A DNA stretch of 10,981 nt from Parcubacteria group bacterium (GTDB taxonomy: Bacteria > Patescibacteriota > Minisyncoccia > Phycocordibacterales > GCA-002724975), in contig PBQF01000003.1 of the NCBI GenBank assembly GCA_002724975.1, forward strand, positions 3,416-14,396, written 5' to 3'. Positions within the stretch are counted from its first letter, which is position 1; each line of letters starts with the position of its first letter. The notes beneath the pieces were generated by a model that saw only the letters and a list, made by a program, of their open reading frames with translations, did not search any database and was not told the DNA's origin. Positions 6,160-10,981 of this stretch are shown piece by piece. The position numbers and the translations under genes are program-made.

Positions 6160-6964
6160 TTTTAATGACCAAAAGAAAGATGGAACGCTTATAATTGATG
6201 CTCTAAACTTAGCATTTAGATGGAAACACCAAGGCAGAACAGATTTTAGATATGAGTATGAGAAAACCGTACAGTCTCTTGCAGACTCTTATAAATGTAA
6301 TAATATAATCATTACGGCGGATAAAGGCTCTTCAACTTATAGAAGAAATATTCTTCCAAGCTACAAACAAAATAGAAAAGATAAGTATGCTACTCAAACG
6401 GAAGAAGAACAAATTGCATTTGAGGAGTTTTTTGAAGAGTATAATGCTACACTTGATTTATTAAAATGGCCAATACTACAATTTGAGGGAGTAGAGGCTG
6501 ACGATATTGCAGCACACTTAGTAAAAAATAAAAATCTTTTTAATTTTAAAAATATATGGCTAGTTTCTAGTGATAGAGATTGGGACTTATTGATTCAACT
6601 TGGGGTTAGTAGATTTTCTTATGTCACTCGAAAAGAAATAACTTTAGATAATTGGAATCAGCATTATGAAGTAACACCTTGTGAGTATATATCTTTGAAG
6701 TGCCTCACAGGAGATAAAGGAGATAACGTGCCCGGAATTTCAGGTATCGGGCCGAAAAGAGCTTTAGGACTTATAAAAGAGTATGGTAGTGCTCTTAATA
6801 TCTATGACGCTGCTCCTATACCTGGTAAGTATAAATATATTGAAAATTTAAATGAAAATTACGAGCAAATAATTCAAAATTACGAGCTTATGGATTTAAT
6901 CAGCTACTGTGACGATGCTATAGGCAAAGATAATATTGCCCAAATTAAAGAGAGGTTAAGTTAA
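6149..6964 (+). CDS. 5'-3' exonuclease, FEN/T4 RNase H-like
   Basis: This 271-residue protein matches phage and Pol I-type 5'-nucleases. It has a first-strand aspartate in LIIDALNLAFRW (D17), TADKG (D58), the arch/basic segment YRRNILPSYKQNR (64-76), EGVEADD (113-119) and SSDRDWDLL (140-148) with metal ligands, and an H3TH DNA-binding loop GDKGDNVPGISGIGPKRA (188-205). It should remove RNA primers and 5' flaps at the lagging strand. Start ATG 6149 has only a weak GGGA at 6137-6140. It gives an N-terminus MALSFNDQK nearly identical to that of the SSB (MAISFNQQK), ahead of the conserved first strand at about residue 13. The stop overlaps the reductase ATG as TAATG. Motifs look complete. FEN activity is secure by family; the meaning of the N-terminal tag is unknown. 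Confidence 0.9.
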   Translation: MALSFNDQKKDGTLIIDALNLAFRWKHQGRTDFRYEYEKTVQSLADSYKCNNIIITADKGSSTYRRNILPSYKQNRKDKYATQTEEEQIAFEEFFEEYNATLDLLKWPILQFEGVEADDIAAHLVKNKNLFNFKNIWLVSSDRDWDLLIQLGVSRFSYVTRKEITLDNWNQHYEVTPCEYISLKCLTGDKGDNVPGISGIGPKRALGLIKEYGSALNIYDAAPIPGKYKYIENLNENYEQIIQNYELMDLISYCDDAIGKDNIAQIKERLS

Positions 6965-8841
6965 TGGATCAGTATCAAAGTTTTATCCATAAAAGCAGAT
7001 ATGCTAGATGGTTAGAATCTGAAGGACGTAGAGAAACTTGGGCAGAAACAGTTCAACGATATATAGATTTCTGGATAAATAGAGATCAGTTAAAAGAAGA
7101 AGAAGCAAAAGAATTATACGATGCAATTTATGCAATGGAAGTTATGCCGTCAATGCGGTGTATGATGACTGCTGGAGAAGCTCTAAAAAGAGATAATGTA
7201 GCAGGCTTTAATTGTAGTTACTTACAGATAGATCATCCAAGAGCTTTTGATGAGCTTATGTATGTACTAATGTGTGGAACAGGAGTAGGCTTCAGTGTGG
7301 AACGTAATTTTATTAATAAATTACCAGAAGTAGCTGAAACTTTTCATAAGACAAATTCTATAATTATAGTAAGTGATAGTAAACTCGGTTGGGCAAGTGC
7401 TTTTCGTGAGTTAATCGCTATGCTATATGCAGGAAAGATTCCTAAATGGGATATGGGTCGTATACGCCCAGCGGGTGCTAAACTTAAAACTTTTGGTGGA
7501 AGAGCTAGTGGTCCGGATCCTTTGAATGATTTGTTTAATTTTTGTGTTGGAATTTTTTCAAAAGCTGCAGGACGTAAACTTAATAGTTTAGAATGCCATG
7601 ATGTTTGCTGTAAAATTGCAGATATTGTAGTAGTTGGAGGAGTGCGTAGGTCTGCATTAATCAGTCTTTCAAATCTATCAGACCCAAGAATGTCAAAAGC
7701 AAAAACCGGTCAATGGTGGATGGATGAAGGACAACGCAGACTAGCAAATAATTCTGTAGCTTATACTGAGAAGCCCGACTTTGAAGCTTTTTTAACAGAA
7801 ATGCAAAATTTGTATGAAAGTAAGTCGGGTGAAAGGGGAATTTTTAGTAGATTTGCGACTCAAAAAATCGCTGAAAGAAACGGACGCAGAGACCATGAAC
7901 AAGACTTTGGTACTAATCCTTGTTCTGAAATTATTTTAAGAAGTAACGAGTTTTGTAATTTATCTGAAGTAGTTGTTAGAGAAAAAGACAGTTTAGACAC
8001 TTTGAAACGAAAGGTAAGAATTGCAACAATTATTGGAACTTTGCAAGCTACTTTAACGGAGTTTCGCTACTTACGAGTAAGATGGAAGCGAAATACTGAA
8101 GAAGAATGTTTACTAGGAGTTAGTTTAACTGGTATAATGGATCACGCTGTATTAAGTACTCCTGGTCCTAAACTAGAAAAATGGCTGACGGAGATGAAAA
8201 ATGTGGCTATTGAAACAAATAAAGAATTGGCGAGCAAACTTGAAATTAATCAGTCTGCAGCTATTACATGTGTTAAACCTTCTGGTACAGTGTCTCAGCT
8301 TGTTAATTCTGCTTCTGGGATTCACCCTCGTTTCTCTAAGTATTATATCCGAAGAGTTCGTTCAGACAAAAAAGATCCTCTAGCACAATATATGCTAGCA
8401 GCTAGTTTTCCTGCTGAACAGGATGCGATGAATCCAACTACCTTAGTTTTTTCATTCCCTGTAAAAGCTCCTGAAACGTCTATAGTAGTAGAACAAGTTG
8501 GTGCAATGCAACAATTAAAGCTATGGAAGACATATCAAGATTTTTGGTGTGAACATAAACCTAGTGTGACTGTATACTATACCGATAATGAATTTTTACA
8601 AATTGCTCAGTGGATTTGGGAAAACTTTAATTCAGTATCAGGCATTAGTTTACTACCTGTAAGTGACCATGTGTACCAACAAGCTCCTTACGAAGCAGTA
8701 GAAAAAGAAGAGTATGAAGAGTTTTTAGGCAAAATGCCAAAAGATATTAATTGGGAGGATCTTGCTAATTTTGAGCAAGAAGATAATACAACTGGTTCAC
8801 AAGAACTCGCCTGTGTAGGCGGAGTCTGTGAAATAGCATGA
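6964..8841 (+). CDS. nrdJ: Class II (B12-dependent) ribonucleotide reductase
   Basis: This 625-residue protein resembles the monomeric adenosylcobalamin-dependent ribonucleoside-triphosphate reductases. Visible are the redox cysteine C84 in FNCSY, the MCGTGVGFSVER block (103-114), the active-site NPCSE (318-322, with C320 for the thiyl radical and E322), the partner cysteine C331 in EFCNL, VKPSGT (437-442) and a C-terminal redox pair CVGGVC (617-622). All five essential cysteines are present. It is shorter than the Lactobacillus leichmannii enzyme (about 740 residues). It converts ribonucleotides to deoxyribonucleotides, needs no oxygen and no small subunit, but needs host cobalamin. The ATG overlaps the FEN stop, with AGAGG at 6951-6955, so it belongs to the same operon. 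No thioredoxin or glutaredoxin gene is in the window. Confidence 0.93.
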   Translation: MDQYQSFIHKSRYARWLESEGRRETWAETVQRYIDFWINRDQLKEEEAKELYDAIYAMEVMPSMRCMMTAGEALKRDNVAGFNCSYLQIDHPRAFDELMYVLMCGTGVGFSVERNFINKLPEVAETFHKTNSIIIVSDSKLGWASAFRELIAMLYAGKIPKWDMGRIRPAGAKLKTFGGRASGPDPLNDLFNFCVGIFSKAAGRKLNSLECHDVCCKIADIVVVGGVRRSALISLSNLSDPRMSKAKTGQWWMDEGQRRLANNSVAYTEKPDFEAFLTEMQNLYESKSGERGIFSRFATQKIAERNGRRDHEQDFGTNPCSEIILRSNEFCNLSEVVVREKDSLDTLKRKVRIATIIGTLQATLTEFRYLRVRWKRNTEEECLLGVSLTGIMDHAVLSTPGPKLEKWLTEMKNVAIETNKELASKLEINQSAAITCVKPSGTVSQLVNSASGIHPRFSKYYIRRVRSDKKDPLAQYMLAASFPAEQDAMNPTTLVFSFPVKAPETSIVVEQVGAMQQLKLWKTYQDFWCEHKPSVTVYYTDNEFLQIAQWIWENFNSVSGISLLPVSDHVYQQAPYEAVEKEEYEEFLGKMPKDINWEDLANFEQEDNTTGSQELACVGGVCEIA

Positions 8842-8845
8842 GGAG
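8841..8845 (+). promoter_or_regulatory. Ribosome binding site for the GTG-started small gene
   Basis: AGGAG begins at the last base of the reductase stop and lies six bases before GTG 8852. This spacing decides the GTG start of the first 50-residue gene. Confidence 0.6.
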
Positions 8846-8851
8846 TTTTTA

Positions 8852-9004
8852 GTGAAATTAGAATTAAGTGTAGAAGAAATTAATCTCATACTTCAAGGGT
8901 TGGGAGAGCTTCCAGCCAAAATGAGTATGGCTATTATTCAAAAAGTGCAACAACAAGCTGCTCCACAAATGCAGCCAGGAGAACCCGAGGAGGGGGAAAC
9001 ATAA
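8852..9004 (+). CDS. 50-residue phage protein, first copy of a tandem pair
   Basis: This small gene starts at GTG with AGGAG six bases upstream. It encodes 50 residues: an N-terminal MKLELSVEEINLILQ, a middle GLGELPAKMSMAIIQKVQQQ, and an acidic GEPEEGET tail. The pattern of two short amphipathic helices around a GELPAK turn resembles small phage proteins of unknown function that I recall only loosely; I assign no role. The last codons hold AGGAGG (8988-8993), which serves the next ATG. The next 153 bases repeat this gene with about ten substitutions and two compensating indels. The recognisable middle segment suggests this copy keeps the ancestral reading frame. Its position after the reductase makes it the last-but-two gene of the rightward module. 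Confidence 0.75.
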   Translation: MKLELSVEEINLILQGLGELPAKMSMAIIQKVQQQAAPQMQPGEPEEGET

Positions 9005-9157
9005 ATGAAATTAGAATTAAGTGTAGAGGAAATTAATCTCATACTTCAAGAGCCGGGAGAGTATCCAGCCCAAAATGAGTATGGCTATTATTCAGAAAGT
9101 GCGACAACAGGCTGCTCTACAAATGCAGCAGGAGAACCCGAGGAGGGGGAAACATAA
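9005..9157 (+). CDS. 50-residue protein, frame-recoded second copy
   Basis: This copy keeps the first 15 residues (MKLELSVEEINLILQ) and the last eight (GEPEEGET) of its neighbour, but residues 23-42 are read in another frame. An extra C after codon 22 and a missing C near codon 42 cancel out. The new middle (QNEYGYYSESATTGCSTNAA) has no resemblance to the old one and gains a cysteine and three tyrosines. Further substitutions give G16E, L17P and L20Y. The start ATG 9005 follows the previous TAA directly and uses AGGAGG 8988-8993. In the old frame an ORF from ATG 9075 runs to TGA 9161, overlapping the next gene start. The gene may be a neofunctionalised duplicate, a decaying one, or a product of sequence error. 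Confidence 0.6.
   Translation: MKLELSVEEINLILQEPGEYPAQNEYGYYSESATTGCSTNAAGEPEEGET
9141..9146 (+). promoter_or_regulatory. Strong ribosome binding site for the outer-membrane protein gene
   Basis: AGGAGG, within the longer AGGAGGGGG run at 9141-9149, lies 11 bases before ATG 9158. It is inside the codons for the EEGET tail of the preceding gene and is the duplicated twin of the site at 8988-8993. Confidence 0.65.
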
Positions 9158-9742
9158 ATGAAAAAACTACTAGCAATTATAATATTGCTTTTACCAACAA
9201 CTGTTTGGGCTAGTGAAATTTTTAGTGGAAGTGTAACGGCATCGTCTGATTATCTTTGGCGTGGTTATTCACAAAACAATGAAAAAGTAGCGGTTAGTGG
9301 AGGTATTGAAGTGGCAATAAAAGGATTAACTGTAGGAGCTTGGGCTTCTCAAGTTGACTTTGAAGATGACGCTAATTATGAGTATGACTACTATGTAGAC
9401 TATTCACATTCTTTAAATAATTATTTTGGTTTTAGTGCAGGAATGATAAACTATAACTGGGATAACGTATATGATACTATTAATGAAGGATATTTTGGAG
9501 TTAATGTTCTAGGATTTTCAGCAACTTATTATCAAGACTTGAAGGATTCTGACTTTAATTTTGTGTCTGGAACATACACTATTCCTTTCATTACTTTATT
9601 TGATATATCTTTAGAGTATGGAAAAGCAACAGGATTTGATGCATATCAAGCAATTAATGTATCTAAAGATTTAGGAGACTATACTTTCGGAGGACAGGTA
9701 GGTACTGAAGAGTCTATGATTTCAATATCCTACAACTTTTAA
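9158..9742 (+). CDS. Outer-membrane beta-barrel-like protein, TIGR02001-type
   Basis: This 194-residue protein begins with a clear Sec signal peptide: MKKLL, a hydrophobic core, then VWA with likely cleavage after A18. The mature part opens with GSVTASSDYLWRGYSQ (24-39), which closely matches the SDYxxRGxSQ hallmark of the proteobacterial TIGR02001 family. It continues as alternating, glycine- and aromatic-rich strands and ends in SISYNF, the terminal phenylalanine recognised by the BAM machinery. I infer export to the host outer membrane. The family has no settled function. In a phage it might alter the infected cell's surface, block further infection or affect permeability; these are guesses. 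It follows the duplicated small genes with a strong ribosome site and is the last rightward gene. Its base composition matches the phage genes to its left, not the region to its right. Confidence 0.85.
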   Translation: MKKLLAIIILLLPTTVWASEIFSGSVTASSDYLWRGYSQNNEKVAVSGGIEVAIKGLTVGAWASQVDFEDDANYEYDYYVDYSHSLNNYFGFSAGMINYNWDNVYDTINEGYFGVNVLGFSATYYQDLKDSDFNFVSGTYTIPFITLFDISLEYGKATGFDAYQAINVSKDLGDYTFGGQVGTEESMISISYNF

Positions 9743-9749
9743 AAGAGGT
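9743..9749. other. Convergent junction and composition switch
   Basis: Only seven bases separate the stop of the rightward outer-membrane protein gene from the stop of the leftward unidentified gene. No hairpin with a T-run is visible on either strand, so no bidirectional terminator can be called. Strand and GC content both change here. Confidence 0.6.
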
Positions 9750-10571
9750 TTATTCCGTGTTTAGGTGATCTGTCTTACTCCCTGCCGGAATGCTGAATAT
9801 CAGCGGTGGTGTATGGGTTCGCATATTGCCGTCCATATCTTCATATTCTACAGGGGTTCTGGGGTAAGCGGCATCATAAGCCGCTCTTGCCTCTGATACA
9901 GCAGGAATGTCCTCCATTATCGGAACTCGCGTGACATTCGTTTGCTCAGGGATGACCTTATTACCCATGATTGGCTTCTGCATGTAACGAGTTTCACCGT
10001 CAATGTACTCATAGGGCTGGGTCAGGTCATCCTCGTATCCGATAACCACGATGGGTGTACCCATGATTGGGGTCTGGTGGTATCGGTCTTTACCCTCGTA
10101 ATCTTGAGCGATATTGGTGGTGGTTTCATAGGTGATGATGTCACGTCCCGGCACTGTGAAGGTGTTGCCTTCCCACATGTCGGTGACTTCTCTGGTTGTA
10201 TGTTCAACATGCCTGACTGCTTTATAGATTGGTCGGGTTAGATCATCCTCGTAACCAATAACTTCAATAGCATCATGCTCTGGGATAACCTCAATCTCAT
10301 CAGCATCCCACTGTAATTCACCATCAACCGTAACTTGGCGGGAATAGCCAAAAATTTCTTCATACGTCAGTAATGTGAATTCACCAATGTCATCCAGCAT
10401 TTCCCGCGCATCATCTGTCAGAACGACTACACTGATTGTCTTATCCGCTTTCTCCAGCTTATGCACGTGCCCGCCACCGGAACCCTCGATCCTACTCCGG
10501 TGTTTACCACCCTTAACCATCTTGGGATTATTTTTGAGTTCAGTCAGGTCGTTGCAAATTGAGATAATCAT
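9750..10571 (-). CDS. Unidentified 273-residue protein with internal repeats
   Basis: I do not recognise a family. I place the start at ATG 10571-10569, which overlaps the upstream stop as ATGA; a TTG four codons earlier (10583) is less likely. The protein has a glycine/histidine/basic stretch (KGGKHRSRIEGSGGGHVHK, about 20-38) and then a long acidic body with repeats. VIGYEDDLT-R/Q-P occurs at 104-114 and 176-186, and a PIM-G/E motif occurs three times (168-171, 200-203, 217-220). No signal peptide or membrane helix is seen. Coupling to the LamG-like gene suggests a virion-associated protein such as a tail or fibre accessory, but that is inference from context. GC content is far higher than in the rightward genes, from which its stop is separated by only seven bases. 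Confidence 0.75.
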   Translation of the reverse strand: MIISICNDLTELKNNPKMVKGGKHRSRIEGSGGGHVHKLEKADKTISVVVLTDDAREMLDDIGEFTLLTYEEIFGYSRQVTVDGELQWDADEIEVIPEHDAIEVIGYEDDLTRPIYKAVRHVEHTTREVTDMWEGNTFTVPGRDIITYETTTNIAQDYEGKDRYHQTPIMGTPIVVIGYEDDLTQPYEYIDGETRYMQKPIMGNKVIPEQTNVTRVPIMEDIPAVSEARAAYDAAYPRTPVEYEDMDGNMRTHTPPLIFSIPAGSKTDHLNTE

Positions 10572-10981
10572 TCTGCGTTCCAACTTATGATTTCAGCCGT
10601 TGATTGGTTCTCGTTGGCTAGACCTACATCAGTGATCAGACCGTTAGGTTGATTGGCTCCCACGTAATCCTGCCCCACATTGATTGCAGCGGGTGTTGCA
10701 GGTACAGCCAAGCTAGTATCGTCAGTTCCTGTTGATGCTTCATCGACGTACAACCTTGCATCATCTGTATCCACTACAAAGTTGATAAGGGTACTCACAC
10801 CAAGTACCAGTGCATTGTCAGCCGTTATATCCGCTACATCGGAACCACCAGACCTGACCAGCAACCTTGGTTTGCCAGCAGCAGTCACACTAAGCTCTGT
10901 CCTGTCCTCCTCAGAGGATGTCAGGTCGCTATGGATAAGCAGTAAAGTGTTGGCATCACTGGTAAATGCTGTAGTGGATGG
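10568..10981 (-). CDS. LamG/concanavalin-like domain protein, N-terminus outside the window
   Basis: The leftward frame is open to the right edge of the window, so only about 137 C-terminal residues are present. A GTG at 10888 could start a shorter product, but the open upstream codons (including TLLLIHSD) continue the same domain. The sequence fits a LamG-type jelly roll: a strand with INFVVDTDDARLYVDEA, then SLAVPATPAAINVGQDY, and a closing NGLITDVGLANENQSTAEI, the usual end of LamG_3-like domains in phage structural proteins. Such domains bind sugars or other surface ligands, so a tail fibre or receptor-binding role is plausible but unproven. The stop overlaps the next leftward gene as ATGA. 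High GC contrasts with the replication module. Confidence 0.7.
   Translation of the reverse strand, partial: PSTTAFTSDANTLLLIHSDLTSSEEDRTELSVTAAGKPRLLVRSGGSDVADITADNALVLGVSTLINFVVDTDDARLYVDEASTGTDDTSLAVPATPAAINVGQDYVGANQPNGLITDVGLANENQSTAEIISWNAE

Larger units (their letters stand above)
8852..9157 (+). repeat. Tandem duplication of a 153-bp gene unit
   Basis: Bases 8852-9004 and 9005-9157 are two head-to-tail copies of equal length, roughly 93% identical by eye. They differ at about ten bases plus one inserted C (within 9069-9071) and one missing C (near 9127-9130) in the second copy. The unit boundary is exactly gene start to gene stop, and the unit carries its own downstream ribosome site, so duplication leaves every gene in the row translatable. 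Confidence 0.9.

Noticed and set aside
2939..7391. 12-base repeat AAACTCGGTTGG near 2939 and 7381
   Set aside because: A few shared 12-mers are expected by chance in a window this size; one copy is coding and the contexts are unrelated.
9735..9760. Bidirectional terminator between the convergent genes
   Set aside because: I looked for a stem with flanking A and T runs and found only TTTTAAAA without a usable stem.
10050..10063. Near-palindrome ATGGGTGTACCCAT
   Set aside because: It is explained by the codons for the repeated PIMG-type motif, and a two-base loop is not a stable hairpin.
9942..10241. 99-codon open frame on the plus strand in the GC-richer region
   Set aside because: It is antisense to the 273-residue leftward gene, which is coupled to its neighbour by ATGA and has protein-level repeats.
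1..10981. CRISPR array, tRNA, integrase or insertion sequence
   Set aside because: No regularly spaced repeats, cloverleaf-like sequence, recombinase motif or terminal inverted repeats were seen on reading both strands.

Overview
The window reads as part of a double-stranded DNA tailed phage (Caudoviricetes) infecting a Gram-negative, probably marine or aquatic proteobacterium. The phage call rests on a compact, one-directional run of T4-type replication and recombination genes with overlapping starts and stops. The host call rests on a phage-borne outer-membrane protein with a signal peptide and a C-terminal aromatic residue, plus a consensus sigma70 promoter. The habitat is inference. I see no tRNA, rRNA, CRISPR array, integrase or transposase.

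Layout. Positions 1-9742 are AT-rich and transcribed rightwards. First comes the end of an unidentified gene (1-414), then a UvsW/XPB-like superfamily 2 helicase (411-1694). A short non-coding stretch follows, ending in a perfect TTGACA-17-TATAAT promoter (1852-1880). Next are an unidentified small protein (1881-2297), a gp32-like single-stranded DNA-binding protein (2300-2926), the SbcD/gp47 nuclease (2962-3921) and the SbcC/gp46 ATPase (3890-5683). A PD-(D/E)XK resolvase-like nuclease (5684-6121), a FEN/RNase H-type 5'-3' exonuclease (6149-6964) and a class II ribonucleotide reductase (6964-8841) complete the module. Two 50-residue genes then form a tandem duplication (8852-9157), followed by the outer-membrane protein gene (9158-9742).

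At about 9743-9750 both strand and base composition change. The remaining genes run leftwards, and sampled 60-base lines are about 43-60% GC against about 22-45% on the left. They are an unidentified 273-residue protein with internal repeats (9750-10571) and, upstream of it, the C-terminal part of a LamG-like domain protein that runs off the right edge (10568-10981). These look like virion or tail genes, facing the replication module tail to tail.

How the genes fit together. Gp46/gp47 resect DNA ends, the SSB coats the exposed strand, the helicase remodels or migrates branches, the PD-(D/E)XK protein may cut branched intermediates, the FEN removes primers and flaps, and the reductase supplies deoxynucleotides. 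Together this is a recombination-dependent replication module. The most unusual features are: a tandem gene pair whose second copy carries compensating +1/-1 indels that recode its middle; a shared N-terminal peptide on the SSB and the FEN; a 12-codon in-frame leader ORF plus a 10-bp hairpin around the TTG start of gp47; a perfect promoter lying on a start codon; a phage-borne outer-membrane protein; and the abrupt composition switch.
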